From: Colwellia sp. Arc7-D | GTDB taxonomy: Bacteria > Pseudomonadota > Gammaproteobacteria > Enterobacterales > Alteromonadaceae | Direction: 5' to 3' | NCBI RefSeq assembly: GCF_003061515.1 | Contig: NZ_CP028924.1 | Location: 744,001 to 808,000 of the forward strand | DNA: 64,000 nt | Shown: in pieces, positions 20,523-30,247 of the stretch | How positions within the stretch are numbered: position 1 is the stretch's first letter | How the letters are laid out: each line of letters starts with the position of its first letter | Position numbers and translations under genes: made by a program | Notes under the pieces: model-generated | Seen by the model: the letters and a program-made list of their open reading frames with translations, nothing else | Told to the model about the DNA's origin: nothing | Databases searched by the model: none

Positions 20523-21236
20523 ATGAAAGCTATGATATTAGCAGCAGGTAGAGGCGAGCGAATGCGACCACTAACTGATAACTGCCCTAAACCACTGTTA
20601 ACAGTGAATGGCTTGCCGTTGATAGTGCACCATATAAAAAATTTAGTGGCGGCGGGTATCAAAGATATTGTAATTAACCATGCATGGCTAGGTCAAAAAA
20701 TTGTAGATTATCTCGGTTGCGGTCAGCAATTTTCGGCGAATATAAGTTATAGCGAAGAGCCTGTAGCATTAGAAACAGCCGGTGGTATTATAAAAGCATT
20801 GCCGATGTTAGTTGAACATGAAAATGATGTTTTTATGGTGATTAATGGTGATATTTATTGCGATTTTAATCTCAAGCAATTACCACGTTTAGGTGAAGAG
20901 TTTAACGCTCATTTGTTATTGGTTAATAATCCAGAGCATAACCCTAAAGGTGACTTTCAACTTGTTGAAGGGGTATTAACTAACCCTAAAAACAACCATC
21001 ATGAAACATACACTTTTAGTGGTATTGCTCTTTACAGAAAAAGTTTTTTTAAGCAAGATGCTGCAACACAAGAATCGACTTTGTTACAACCAGTTCAAGA
21101 ACAACAACTTATACAACCTTTAGCACCTATGTTAAGGGCTGGGGCTGAACAAGGTAAAGTGTCAGCGAGTTTAATGACTAACGCTTGGACAGATGTTGGA
21201 ACACCAGAACGTTTAGCTAAGCTAAACACTATTTAA
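20523..21236 (+). CDS. murU: N-acetylmuramate alpha-1-phosphate uridylyltransferase MurU
   Basis: A 237-residue sugar-1-phosphate nucleotidyltransferase with the signature LAAGRGERMRPLTDNCPKPLL at the N-terminus. VINGDIYCDFN holds the metal-binding Asp, and DVGTPERLA is near the C-terminus. With AmgK it turns MurNAc into UDP-MurNAc, bypassing the fosfomycin-sensitive MurA step (known for Pseudomonas). Adjacency to amgK fixes the assignment; sequence alone would allow a glucose- or mannose-1-phosphate enzyme. An adequate ribosome site, TGGAAAG, lies upstream. Confidence 0.88.
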   Translation: MKAMILAAGRGERMRPLTDNCPKPLLTVNGLPLIVHHIKNLVAAGIKDIVINHAWLGQKIVDYLGCGQQFSANISYSEEPVALETAGGIIKALPMLVEHENDVFMVINGDIYCDFNLKQLPRLGEEFNAHLLLVNNPEHNPKGDFQLVEGVLTNPKNNHHETYTFSGIALYRKSFFKQDAATQESTLLQPVQEQQLIQPLAPMLRAGAEQGKVSASLMTNAWTDVGTPERLAKLNTI

Positions 21237-21270
21237 CCATTTTATAATTAATTAATTATCGAGTTTTACG

Positions 21271-22080
21271 ATGCGAATTTGGGGTAAAGTTTTAGGATTT
21301 TTATTTGGCTTGATGCTGAGTAAAAATATTTTCGGTGCGTTATTGGGCGCTTGGCTCGGACATCGGTTTGATAAAGGTATAGGGCTTAATTTTAACAACT
21401 TAGGTGGTGCTAAATCGGATGCCGACCGCCAAGCAATATTTTTCTATAGCAGTTTTTCAGTTATGGGTTTTATTGCTAAGGCTAATGGGCAGGTTACCCA
21501 GCATGAAATTGCTTTTGCTACAGCTTATATGGATAAGTTGGGGTTACAAGGTGCAATGCGTCAACAAGCTCAAGATGCATTTAGAGATGGAAAAACAACA
21601 GGCTTTCCAGTTACCGAACGATTAACCGAACTAAGATCTGTCGTTGGAAATCGTCAGGATTTATTGTTACTTTTTTTAGAAATTCAAATTCAAGTGGCTT
21701 TCGCTGATGGAAGCCTAGATGAAGATGAACGAGAAGCACTGCACCAAGTTGCTCAAGGCTTAGGCTACTCTGCACATGAATTAGATAAATTATTAGAGAT
21801 GATAATTGCAGGGGCTAGTTTTCATCAACAAGGGCAAAGAGGTGGAACTCATAGCTTTGCACAGTCGGGTCAGCAACTTGAAAACGCCTATAAAGTGTTA
21901 GGTGTTACAGAACAAGATTCAGCGAGTGATATTAAAAAAGCTTATCGTAAACTTATGTCGCAACATCACCCAGATAAACTGGTAGCTAAAGGCTTACCTC
22001 CTGAGATGATGGAAACGGCAAAACAAAAAGCACAAGACATTCAAGCAGCTTACGAGTTAATAAACGCACAAAATAAATAA
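21271..22080 (+). CDS. djlA: Co-chaperone DjlA (membrane-anchored J-domain protein)
   Basis: A 269-residue DnaK co-chaperone. An N-terminal membrane helix (about 7-28, rich in Gly and small residues) is followed by a TerB-like helical domain (about 55-180). The C-terminal J domain has the HPD motif in QHHPDKL at about residue 232. The order matches E. coli DjlA. It lies 34 bases after murU and may be in the same transcript. Confidence 0.93.
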   Translation: MRIWGKVLGFLFGLMLSKNIFGALLGAWLGHRFDKGIGLNFNNLGGAKSDADRQAIFFYSSFSVMGFIAKANGQVTQHEIAFATAYMDKLGLQGAMRQQAQDAFRDGKTTGFPVTERLTELRSVVGNRQDLLLLFLEIQIQVAFADGSLDEDEREALHQVAQGLGYSAHELDKLLEMIIAGASFHQQGQRGGTHSFAQSGQQLENAYKVLGVTEQDSASDIKKAYRKLMSQHHPDKLVAKGLPPEMMETAKQKAQDIQAAYELINAQNK

Positions 22081-22091
22081 CAACTTTTGTA

Positions 22092-22131
22092 TTTACTTCG
22101 TTTTTAAAAATTATTTTAACAACGAAGTAAA
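22092..22131 (+). repeat. Inverted repeat after djlA
   Basis: A perfect 11-bp inverted repeat (TTTACTTCGTT and its complement) encloses an 18-base AT-rich loop just past the djlA stop. It may end transcription weakly or protect the 3' end, but there is no following T run. Confidence 0.4.
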
Positions 22132-22250
22132 CAGCATAAATGCGACTAAATTGCTTTTTTATGTGTTAAGTGACTGATCAGTAGCTTGCATACGCAGTTG
22201 TAAGTCGCGTAGACTAATGCCGATTTTGATTTATACTTTGGATAACACAA

Positions 22251-22541
22251 ATGTTCCTTTCAGTAACTAATAGGCGATTTATCGCAATATGGCTTAGCGC
22301 TATATTGTTAGTATTGTCTGTGGCTGCTGCTGCGCATAGTGTTGAACATATAGATGATGGTGTTAAAAAACACTGTACGTTGTGTTTTCATCAACATCAA
22401 TTCGATCAAGTACTACCACAGCAAAACGCCACACTTGACTTTAATGTTCAGCAAGTAGAAACAATCGTTACTGTTGAACCAAAATTAGCACTAATTCAAC
22501 GTGTTAATTATCATAGCCGCGCACCTCCCAAAACGCTTTAA
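22251..22541 (+). CDS. Small secreted His/Cys protein preceding metal-uptake genes
   Basis: A 96-residue protein of unknown function. An N-terminal hydrophobic segment (about 10-27) resembles a signal peptide or membrane anchor ending near AAAAH. It is followed by HSVEHIDDG and HCTLCFHQHQFDQ, a CxxC flanked by several His residues that could bind a metal. It resembles short DUF2946-like proteins found beside metal-transport genes, but membership is not certain. GGATAAC precedes the ATG. The next gene begins about 95 bases later on the same strand, and the likely role is in the metal cluster. Confidence 0.6.
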   Translation: MFLSVTNRRFIAIWLSAILLVLSVAAAAHSVEHIDDGVKKHCTLCFHQHQFDQVLPQQNATLDFNVQQVETIVTVEPKLALIQRVNYHSRAPPKTL

Positions 22542-22637
22542 ACCTAATTATTTAACAAGCTATTTTTACAAAACCAACTTGCCAATTGAGTAAGTGGGTT
22601 GTTGTATTCGTATATAATTTATTTTAGAGATTTCCAA

Positions 22638-23888
22638 ATGAAAAATTTCCAACGTGTTTCGACTTTTGTATCTACTGATATCGCTGGTTGCTTAGCGACT
22701 ATTAACCCGACTAAAGTAACGGCTGCTTTAATCTTATCTGGCGCTTTGCCTTTACTATCATTCGCACAAACGCCGACACTGTCTAACCTTACTGTCAGCG
22801 CTGTACTAGATGGTTATTATCAGAGTGAAGATCGCCTAATGACCGAAAGAGCAAAAGGCTTTGGCTTAGGTGAAACTGAGTTAGCGTTTAGTGCCAGTAT
22901 CGATGATATGTTTTTCGGTAAACTCACCACTGTTTTTGAATCACATGAAGGTGAAACCGAAGTTAATGTCGAAGAAGCTTTTATACAAACAATGGCATTG
23001 CCGAATGGATTTACTGTTCGAGCAGGGCGATTCTTATCTGATATTGGCTATTTAAATAATCAACATCTTCATACTGACGCTTTTACCAGTAGACCGAGTG
23101 CATATCGTGCATTTCTAGGCGGGCATTATTTCGATGATGGCTTAAGAGTGAGTTATATAGCACCAACAGATTTGTATTGGACGATGGGAGCTGAAGTTTT
23201 TTCAGGTGATAGTTTACGAGCTGAAGATGAGTCAGGTGAGCGCGAATTTGATAGCACGGGCGTTTATACGGCGTTTACAAAAATAGGTGGTGATATTGGT
23301 ATTGAAAGTTCATGGCAGTTGGGGGCAAGTTACCTACGCAATGAAAATGGTCTGTTAACGCCTGAAGAACACGATGAAGAAGGTGAAGAAGGTGAAGAAG
23401 CGCATGCACACTCTGCTAGCTATACAGGTAAAAATACCTTTGTGGCTGATTTTGTTTATAAGTGGGCGCCAAATGGTAACTATAAATATCAACATTTAAC
23501 GCTCAGTGCTGAATATTTTAGGGTGAGTGATTTTATGGTGCCAGACCTTGATGAAGAGCATTTGTCAGCAGAACATGACGAAGAAGGTAGTGTTAATGAT
23601 TATCATCAAGCTTGGTATGTTAGTGGAGTCTATCAATTTTCACCAAGTTGGTCAGCAGGACTGCGATACGGAAAATTAAATACTCAAGTACTACACGAAG
23701 AACATTTCGATCAACAAACCCTAAAAGAAACTGAGCTAAGTGTTGCTTGGCACAATAGTCACTTCTCAACCGTTAGAGTTGAATTTAGTCATCAGAGTAA
23801 TATTGGTTTTGATAATGCTGAAAATGACAATGTTATTACTTTGCAATATGTAATGGCACTAGGAGCACATAATGCACATCAATTTTAA
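22638..23888 (+). CDS. Outer-membrane porin-like protein of a metal-uptake cluster
   Basis: A protein of 416 residues with a long signal peptide ending at about LPLLSFA-Q (residue 40). The rest alternates short hydrophobic/aromatic beta strands, consistent with a 14-18-stranded outer-membrane barrel. There is no plug domain, so it is not a TonB receptor. Two putative loops are rich in acidic residues and His (about 238-255, EEGEEGEEAHAHS, and about 308-322, DEEHLSAEHDEEG), suggesting metal binding. The ATG at 22638 is used; an in-frame TTG upstream would add 13 residues before the signal peptide. It overlaps the binding-protein gene by 17 bases. Confidence 0.7.
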   Translation: MKNFQRVSTFVSTDIAGCLATINPTKVTAALILSGALPLLSFAQTPTLSNLTVSAVLDGYYQSEDRLMTERAKGFGLGETELAFSASIDDMFFGKLTTVFESHEGETEVNVEEAFIQTMALPNGFTVRAGRFLSDIGYLNNQHLHTDAFTSRPSAYRAFLGGHYFDDGLRVSYIAPTDLYWTMGAEVFSGDSLRAEDESGEREFDSTGVYTAFTKIGGDIGIESSWQLGASYLRNENGLLTPEEHDEEGEEGEEAHAHSASYTGKNTFVADFVYKWAPNGNYKYQHLTLSAEYFRVSDFMVPDLDEEHLSAEHDEEGSVNDYHQAWYVSGVYQFSPSWSAGLRYGKLNTQVLHEEHFDQQTLKETELSVAWHNSHFSTVRVEFSHQSNIGFDNAENDNVITLQYVMALGAHNAHQF

Positions 23889-24783
23889 ATTACTGCTTAG
23901 CAGTGCTTTACTGACGTTGAGCCAAAGTGCTTTCGCGCAAATGAATATTTTTGCATGTGAGCCAGAGTATGCTGCTTTAGCAAAAGAGCTTGCTCCCTCA
24001 GCGAAAATTTATACTGCAACAACCGCTATGCAAGATCCACATCAAGTACAAGCGCGACCTAGCCTGATTGCTAAAATGCGCCAAGCAGATCTTGTGATCT
24101 GTGCTGGGGCTGATTTAGAGATAGGTTGGTTACCTATGTTGCAAATGAAATCGGCTAATACTCGAGTACGTAACACAGAAGATGGCTTATTTTTTGCCGC
24201 TGATCATGTCGAAACGTTAGACCAAATGAGTAATGTTGATCGCAGCATGGGTGATGTTCATAGTGCTGGAAATCCACATTTACATTTTTCACCACAGCGT
24301 GTTCTCGACATTGCGAAGGCACTAACAGAGAAGTTAATTCAGCTAGATACAAAGCAAAGCGATGTGTATCAGCAGCAGTTATCAAGCTTTGTGAATCGTT
24401 GGCAATTGGCGAGGACACAATGGCAGTCAAAAGTGGCGACGTTGCAGGGCATGAAAGTTATTGCCTATCACTCAACATTTCGTTATTTATTTGATTTTAC
24501 AGGTATTGATTCTGTTGCTGATTTAGAGCCCAAACCGGGATTGCCGCCAACAAGTAGCCACCTTGCAAGTTTGTTAAAACTAGCTAACCAAGGTGATATA
24601 TCGGCAATCGTTGTGGCTTCTTACCAAGATCAACGTGGAGCGAACTGGTTAGCAGAAAAATCGAATTTACCTGTTGTTGTGCTACCTTTATCGGTCGGTG
24701 GTAATCAGCAAAGTGATGATTTATTCAGCTTGTATGACAGTGCTTTAGACCTATTAATTAAAGTAAATCACCCTAAAAAATAG
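23872..24783 (+). CDS. Metal ABC transporter substrate-binding protein (ZnuA-like)
   Basis: A 303-residue cluster A-I periplasmic metal-binding protein. The signal peptide ends at SQSAFA-Q (about 22). Metal-ligand His residues are expected in QDPHQVQ, NPHLHF and IAYHSTF, and the fourth ligand is probably in ASYQDQRG. It has no His-rich loop of the E. coli ZnuA type, so zinc or manganese are both possible. LEPKPGLPPTSSHL is the usual hinge motif. AGGAG stands 6 bases before the ATG, and the 5' end overlaps the porin gene. Symbol left blank because the metal is not proved. Confidence 0.85.
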   Translation: MHINFKLLLSSALLTLSQSAFAQMNIFACEPEYAALAKELAPSAKIYTATTAMQDPHQVQARPSLIAKMRQADLVICAGADLEIGWLPMLQMKSANTRVRNTEDGLFFAADHVETLDQMSNVDRSMGDVHSAGNPHLHFSPQRVLDIAKALTEKLIQLDTKQSDVYQQQLSSFVNRWQLARTQWQSKVATLQGMKVIAYHSTFRYLFDFTGIDSVADLEPKPGLPPTSSHLASLLKLANQGDISAIVVASYQDQRGANWLAEKSNLPVVVLPLSVGGNQQSDDLFSLYDSALDLLIKVNHPKK

Positions 24784-24807
24784 CATTTAAAGCTACAGGT
24801 ATTATCG

Positions 24808-25581
24808 ATGGATTATGAATTACTCACTATACTGTTACCTGCATTCGCTGCGGGTATTTTAGTACTTTCAACTCATGTTGTATTGGGTAAACAAGTATTA
24901 AGGCGTGGTATTATTTTTATAGATTTAGCTATTGCACAAATAGCGGCTTTAGGAGCGATAGTTGTGCGTATGGATCATGATCTTGCTGAGCTTGCGTATG
25001 CAAATATTTGGATCCCAGGCCTATTTGCATTAGCAGGGGCAGGCATTATTGCCTTATTAGCCAAATATATGGCAGAAGAGCTAGAGGCGATGATCGGTTG
25101 TTTTTACGTTCTATCTGCTGTGACAGCTATGTTGTTGTTATCTAATGATCCACATGGTGCAGAGTTACTTAAACAACTAATGTCAGGTCAAATTCTTTGG
25201 GTAAGTTGGCAGCAACTGTTATTACCAACGATAGTCTATAGTGCCATACTTGCGTTAATACTTTACCGACCTAAAATTTTAGATGGAGCTGCTTTCTATT
25301 TATTATTTGCTGTGGTTATAACATTATCCGTTGAGCTTGTTGGGGTTTATCTTGTTTTTAGTACCTTAATATTACCTGCTTTAGCAATTAATAAATTACA
25401 GGGCACTCGGGTATTGTTATGGGCTTACGGTGTAGGTTTAGTTGGGTATTTACTAGGCTTGTATATGTCAGCAACTTTCGATTTACCTAGCGGTGCGGCA
25501 ATAGTGGCGACATTAGCCTTAAGTGCAGTAGTGTTTAGATTAGTGTTTAGATTAGTAAGTAGGTTAGGTTTAAGAAAGTAA
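24808..25581 (+). CDS. Metal ABC transporter permease (ABC-3 family, ZnuB-like)
   Basis: A protein of 257 residues with about eight hydrophobic segments, the ABC-3 permease fold. Typical pieces are ILVLSTHVVLGKQVLRRGIIF near the N-terminus and a later VELVGVYLVFSTLILPALA. It follows the binding-protein gene by 24 bases. No ATP-binding subunit gene is next to it; the following gene is on the other strand beyond a terminator. The ATPase must be elsewhere or shared. Confidence 0.85.
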   Translation: MDYELLTILLPAFAAGILVLSTHVVLGKQVLRRGIIFIDLAIAQIAALGAIVVRMDHDLAELAYANIWIPGLFALAGAGIIALLAKYMAEELEAMIGCFYVLSAVTAMLLLSNDPHGAELLKQLMSGQILWVSWQQLLLPTIVYSAILALILYRPKILDGAAFYLLFAVVITLSVELVGVYLVFSTLILPALAINKLQGTRVLLWAYGVGLVGYLLGLYMSATFDLPSGAAIVATLALSAVVFRLVFRLVSRLGLRK

Positions 25582-25604
25582 ATAGGGTGTGTTGATTCAA
25601 AAAT

Positions 25605-25640
25605 TAAAAAGCCAGCAAGTTAAAAACTGCTGGCTTTTTC
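25605..25640. terminator. Bidirectional terminator after metal permease
   Basis: Arms AAAAAGCCAGCA and TGCTGGCTTTTT pair perfectly, with a T run on each strand, between the convergent permease and DUF481 genes. Confidence 0.9.
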
Positions 25641-25680
25641 AATGGTAATGTTCTGACTAAAATAATTTCTAGTTAGATAA

Positions 25681-26460
25681 TTAGAAGCTGTAAACTAAAG
25701 TCATTGCTGTTTCAGTGTTAACATTTTCTTTATCTTCATCAACGTCAGTATTGTAATCTACAGTAAAGCTAAATTTAAGTTGTAGTGTTTCAAGTAACTT
25801 TGTAGAAATAGACGTTCTTGCTTTATAAGTACTGTTTGCATCACTTTTTGGAGCATACTTTGCTACTAATAACTGCTTAAATAAAACGTGCTCATTAATT
25901 TCACGTGTGTATAAAGCTTGGGCTTGAACAATAAAGGCAGTATTGATTTCTTCGGGATCAGTATCAGTTGCACTGACAACATCGCGTTTAAAACCTGGAC
26001 CAATATCAGCATCTAGTGTTGTTTTTTCAGTTTCATACCAACGACGCCCCCAACCTGCAGAAATTGAGCTCTGGTTGTCGAAACTACTAAAACGGTCGTC
26101 TTCATAAGAAGCATTCGCATAGATATAGTTTGGACTTGCCTTGTCAATTGTATAATTAGTTTGGCCGACTGCAGTCCACTTTTGATCACTGGTAGTAAAG
26201 TGATCTTCGCCATTTTCATCTTCTTCCTCACTTTTCTTTACCAACAAGCCTAAGTTTACTGTTGATTTCCAAGCACCTGCTTCGTGAGTAAAGTCAAAAC
26301 CTGCTTTAACATCTGCACTGTTTGTATCACCTGTTTTAAAAAGCATACCTAGCTCTGCAGAAGCAGTATAAGGAGATTTAACTTTTGGTGCGGTTGCTTC
26401 TTCTGCTAATGCAACTAGCGGCATAAAACAAAGTGCTGCTGATATTAACTTATGACTCAT
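25681..26460 (-). CDS. DUF481 outer-membrane protein (YdiY-like)
   Basis: A protein of 259 residues with a signal peptide ending at about VALAEE (residue 20). A repeated aromatic/polar strand pattern follows, for example YTASAELGMLFKTGDT and ISAGWGRRWYETEKTT, ending in Phe as is usual for barrel proteins (LVYSF). This fits the DUF481 family of small outer-membrane barrels, whose job is unknown. It overlaps the end of mscS by 11 bases and so is probably co-transcribed with it. Confidence 0.8.
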   Translation of the reverse strand: MSHKLISAALCFMPLVALAEEATAPKVKSPYTASAELGMLFKTGDTNSADVKAGFDFTHEAGAWKSTVNLGLLVKKSEEEDENGEDHFTTSDQKWTAVGQTNYTIDKASPNYIYANASYEDDRFSSFDNQSSISAGWGRRWYETEKTTLDADIGPGFKRDVVSATDTDPEEINTAFIVQAQALYTREINEHVLFKQLLVAKYAPKSDANSTYKARTSISTKLLETLQLKFSFTVDYNTDVDEDKENVNTETAMTLVYSF

Positions 26461-27280
26461 TTGTTTCTTCCTTTCTTACGTGTAATGATAATTGTGGATA
26501 TGGTATTTCAATGCCAGCATCATCTAATGCGACTTTAATTTTTTGTAACAGATCACGATGTAATGGCCAGTAATCGGCAGAGGTAACCCAAGGGCGAACA
26601 ACAAAGTTTACTGAGCTTTCAGCAAGTTCTTGTACACCGATAACAACTTCTTTATCTTTTAAGACTAATTCATGCTCACTGGTTATCTTAGTAAGTAACG
26701 CTTTAGTTTTAGCAAGATCTGCATCGTAACTTACACCAATAACTAAATCTAATCGGCGCTCAGGTTTCGTTGAAAAGTTAGTAATCGTACTAGAGGTAAT
26801 TTTACCATTTGGGATAATGACCGCTTTGTTATCACCAGTTCTTAATTTTGTTGAGAAAACATGAATTTCTTCAACAATACCGGAAACACCCGCTACATCG
26901 ATAAAATCACCACTTTTGAATGGCTTTAATATAATAAGCAGAACACCTGAGGCAAAATTAGATAGTGATCCCTGCAGTGCTAAGCCTATTGCTAAGCCGG
27001 CCGCACCGACTATGGCGACTAATGAAGTTGTGTTAAAACCTAAATGAGAAATAGCAGCGATAATAACAATAACGAACAACATACCGTAAAGTAAGCTGCT
27101 TAGGAATGAGATAATGGTTTCATCCATACCTCTATGACGCATAACTTTTACAACGCCATCGCGTACTAAATTTGCAACAAATTTACCAATAAATACGATA
27201 GCTAGTGCAACGACTAATTTTATCGCAAAATCCATTAGCATTTGTTGATTTTCTAGAAACCAGTTCTGAATAGTGTCCAT
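26450..27280 (-). CDS. mscS: Small-conductance mechanosensitive channel MscS
   Basis: A 276-residue inner-membrane channel that opens under membrane tension in hypo-osmotic shock. Three hydrophobic segments lie in the first 130 residues. The pore helix has GLALQGSLSNFASGVLL at about 104-120, nearly identical to E. coli MscS. The beta domain has KSGDFIDVAGVSG, FSTKLRT and VIIPNGKI. It is the first gene of mscS-DUF481. There is no N-terminal extension as in the larger MscK or MscM proteins. Confidence 0.95.
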   Translation of the reverse strand: MDTIQNWFLENQQMLMDFAIKLVVALAIVFIGKFVANLVRDGVVKVMRHRGMDETIISFLSSLLYGMLFVIVIIAAISHLGFNTTSLVAIVGAAGLAIGLALQGSLSNFASGVLLIILKPFKSGDFIDVAGVSGIVEEIHVFSTKLRTGDNKAVIIPNGKITSSTITNFSTKPERRLDLVIGVSYDADLAKTKALLTKITSEHELVLKDKEVVIGVQELAESSVNFVVRPWVTSADYWPLHRDLLQKIKVALDDAGIEIPYPQLSLHVRKEETNES

Positions 27281-27426
27281 TATTTACCCTGAGCATTTTT
27301 ATGATGGGGGATTATAATAAACATCAATTGAAATTTCATTACATTGTTCAAAAAACACCATAATTTTCAATATTACTTTAAGGAGTGTTTTAAGGAGAAG
27401 GAGAAGTTTACATTGAAAGCCAAAAC

Positions 27427-27456
27427 AAAAAAATCCGATGAATACGATTCATCGGA
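27427..27456 (-). terminator. Rho-independent terminator of fba
   Basis: A perfect 11-bp stem (ATCCGATGAAT and its complement) with a 3-base loop carries seven T residues on the minus strand. It lies about 70 bases past the fba stop. Confidence 0.9.
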
Positions 27457-27527
27457 TCATTGACTAAATTTTCAATATAACTGTTACCGTTATCAACACA
27501 TAGGCATGTTAGTAACGGCTATTAATG

Positions 27528-28592
27528 CTATTTAATTAATGCGTCTAATTTACCTGTTGAATATTGCACAAACATATTGTCTAAAGAGATTGGCTTAATA
27601 CCTGAAGCATGACCAACACTACCAAAAGCTTCATAACGCGCTTTACAAATATCATACATTGCTTGTGTTGACGCTTTTAGAAATTTACGTGGGTCAAATT
27701 CGCTTGGATTTTGTGCTAAAAATCGGCGAACTGCGCCTGTTGAGGCTAAGCGTAAGTCAGTGTCGATGTTAATTTTACGCACACCATTTTTAATACCTTC
27801 TTGAATTTGCTCAACCGGAACACCATAAGTTTCAGGTATTTTACCACCAAATTCATTAATAACGGCTAACCATTCTTGCGGCACAGAAGAAGAACCATGC
27901 ATAACTAAATGCGTATTAGGAATACGAGCATGAATCGCTTTAATACGATCGATAGCGAGAATATCGCCTGTAGGTGGGCGAGTAAATTTATAAGCACCAT
28001 GTGAAGTACCACAAGCAATGGCTAAGGCGTCAACTTGTGTTTTTTGAACGAAATCAGCCGCTTCTTCTGGATCAGTTAGCATTTGATCCATGGTTAATTT
28101 TCCAACCGCGCCAATACCATCTTCTTCGCCAGCTTCACCCGTTTCAAGTGAACCTAAACAACCTAATTCACCTTCAACTGAAACACCACAAGCATGTGCC
28201 ATTTCAACCGTGCGACGAGTTACGTCTACATTGTATTCATAGCTTGAAGGTGTTTTACCGTCATCCATAAGTGAACCGTCCATCATAACTGATGAAAAGC
28301 CTAATTGAATAGAGCGTTGACACACGCCAGGTGAGGTACCGTGATCTTGGTGCATTACCACAGGAATATGAGGGAATTCTTCAATAGCAGCTAAAATTAA
28401 ATGACGTAAAAAAGGTGCACCAGCATAAGCACGAGCACCAGCAGAACCCTGCAGTATTACTGGGCTATTAGTATCGTTAGCAGCAAGCATAATTGCTCTA
28501 ACCTGCTCCAAATTGTTAACGTTAAAAGCTGGAATACCGTAACCGTTTTCGGCGGCATGATCTAACATTTGGCGCATAGAAACTAAAGCCAT
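27528..28592 (-). CDS. fba: Class II fructose-1,6-bisphosphate aldolase
   Basis: A 354-residue zinc aldolase of glycolysis and gluconeogenesis. Zinc and catalytic residues are in [11 protein letters not shown] and [12 protein letters not shown], and phosphate binding in [11 protein letters not shown]. The N-terminus and length fit the class IIB 'Calvin cycle' subtype found in Shewanella and Pseudomonas rather than E. coli FbaA. CAGGAG lies before the ATG. A terminator after pgk and a 404-bp gap show that it has its own promoter, although the order epd-pgk-fba is kept. Confidence 0.95.
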   Translation of the reverse strand: MALVSMRQMLDHAAENGYGIPAFNVNNLEQVRAIMLAANDTNSPVILQGSAGARAYAGAPFLRHLILAAIEEFPHIPVVMHQDHGTSPGVCQRSIQLGFSSVMMDGSLMDDGKTPSSYEYNVDVTRRTVEMAHACGVSVEGELGCLGSLETGEAGEEDGIGAVGKLTMDQMLTDPEEAADFVQKTQVDALAIACGTSHGAYKFTRPPTGDILAIDRIKAIHARIPNTHLVMHGSSSVPQEWLAVINEFGGKIPETYGVPVEQIQEGIKNGVRKINIDTDLRLASTGAVRRFLAQNPSEFDPRKFLKASTQAMYDICKARYEAFGSVGHASGIKPISLDNMFVQYSTGKLDALIK

Positions 28593-28939
28593 GAATTAAC
28601 TCCTGAGATTATTGTTGGTGATAAAATTGATTTCAAAAAGGTTTCATTATGAAACTTAGTGCTTTCATGTCGTAATTGTATCAGAAGAAATTAGTGCATT
28701 GCACGTGAAAAAATAGCACTACTGTGGTTAATAAAATGCATTATTTTACAGTTATTATATTTGTGTTTTTATTACTGAAATATTGAAGATATAAGAGAGG
28801 TTTTATTGCTAAACAGCTATAAATTTATGTAATTTTACTACAAATAAATGGCAGTCTAGAGAATATATTTTATGATAAATATTTTGCTAGGTGATAAAAG
28901 TAGATTTTTACCTAAAATGCTCGCAGGGAACATGAAGTT
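28593..28939 (-). other. Gap between pgk terminator and fba
   Basis: AT-rich and without a credible reading frame on either strand. It must carry the fba promoter on the minus strand, but no -35/-10 pair stands out. Nothing else was recognised. Confidence 0.4.
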
Positions 28940-28973
28940 AATAAAAAACGGCAGTGTATTTTTACACTGCCGT
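28940..28973 (-). terminator. Rho-independent terminator of pgk
   Basis: A perfect 11-bp stem (ACGGCAGTGTA and its complement) with a short loop is followed on the minus strand by a T run. It lies just past the pgk stop. Confidence 0.9.
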
Positions 28974-28996
28974 TGTAACTATTGTGTTTAGCAAAT

Positions 28997-30175
28997 TTAT
29001 TTTTTAGCGCGAGCTTCTAAAATAGCTACTGCAGGTAATTTTTTGCCTTCTAAAAACTCAAGAAAAGCGCCACCACCGGTTGAGATATAAGATACCTTGT
29101 CTGCAATATCATATTTATCAACTGCGGCTAAAGTGTCACCACCACCCGCAATAGAAAATGCTTTACTATCTGCAATGGCACGAGCAATAACTTCTGTACC
29201 TTTACCGAATTGGTCGAATTCAAATACACCTACAGGACCATTCCAGACTACGGTACCAGCATTAGCAATAATTTCTGCTAGCGCTTTAGCGCTTTCTGGA
29301 CCTATATCAAAGATCATGTCGCCATCGGCAACGTCATTTACATTTTTCAGTGTTGCAACGGCTGTTTCAGAAAACTCTTGACCAACAACAACATCCGTAG
29401 GAACTGGAATTGAACCATTATTGTCATTGGCTTGTTTTGTTAAGCGCTTAGCTTCATCAACTAAGTCAGCTTCGAATAATGATTTACCAACATTATGACC
29501 TTGCGAAGCAATAAAAGTATTAGCAATACCGCCACCAACAACTAATTGATCGACAATACCTGCTAAAGAATCAAGCACGGTAAGTTTAGTTGAAACTTTT
29601 GAACCACCAACAATAGCCACTAATGGGCGGGCAGGGTTATCAAGGGCTTTTGATAAAGCTGAAAGCTCACCCGCTAATAATGGGCCAGCACATGCCGTAG
29701 GTGCATATTTTGCCACGCCGTGGGTACTTGCTTGTGCGCGATGAGCGGTGCCAAATGCGTCCATGACAAAAATATCACACAACGATGCTAACTTTTTAGA
29801 CAAAGTATCATCGTTATTTTGCTCGCCTGTATTGAAGCGAATATTTTCAAAAATAACTAGTTCACCAATATTAACATCTACACCGTCAAGGTAACTTTTA
29901 ACTAAACGTACAGGTACATTTAGTGCTGCACTAAGATAGTCGGCAACCGGTTGTAATGAGAACTCTTGATTGTATTCGCCTTCAGTTGGGCGACCTAAAT
30001 GTGACATTACCATGACTTTAGCACCGGCTTCTAAAGCGTGCTTCAAAGTTGGTAATGCAGCTCTTAAACGAGCATCGGAAGTTATTTTGCCATCTTTTAT
30101 TGGCACATTTAAGTCTTCACGAATTAGCACACGTTGATTGTTTAATGCTAGATCGGTCATTTTAATTACTGACAT
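28997..30175 (-). CDS. pgk: Phosphoglycerate kinase
   Basis: A 392-residue glycolytic kinase. The N-terminal substrate domain has [16 protein letters not shown] and [12 protein letters not shown]. The nucleotide domain has [25 protein letters not shown] and [12 protein letters not shown]. The length is normal. It follows epd by 72 bases on the same strand and ends in a strong terminator, so it forms the tail of the epd-pgk unit. Confidence 0.98.
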   Translation of the reverse strand: MSVIKMTDLALNNQRVLIREDLNVPIKDGKITSDARLRAALPTLKHALEAGAKVMVMSHLGRPTEGEYNQEFSLQPVADYLSAALNVPVRLVKSYLDGVDVNIGELVIFENIRFNTGEQNNDDTLSKKLASLCDIFVMDAFGTAHRAQASTHGVAKYAPTACAGPLLAGELSALSKALDNPARPLVAIVGGSKVSTKLTVLDSLAGIVDQLVVGGGIANTFIASQGHNVGKSLFEADLVDEAKRLTKQANDNNGSIPVPTDVVVGQEFSETAVATLKNVNDVADGDMIFDIGPESAKALAEIIANAGTVVWNGPVGVFEFDQFGKGTEVIARAIADSKAFSIAGGGDTLAAVDKYDIADKVSYISTGGGAFLEFLEGKKLPAVAILEARAKK

Positions 30176-30247
30176 GTTTATTTCCTGTTGATAGAATTTT
30201 AACTGTTAAGTAAGTGATAAATAAATTCTTGGTTGGGTGCTATCGAA

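Noticed and set aside
22132..22250. Zur-binding site before the metal-uptake cluster
   Set aside because: No palindrome of the GTTATA...TATAAC type could be seen. Regulation by zinc remains unproved.
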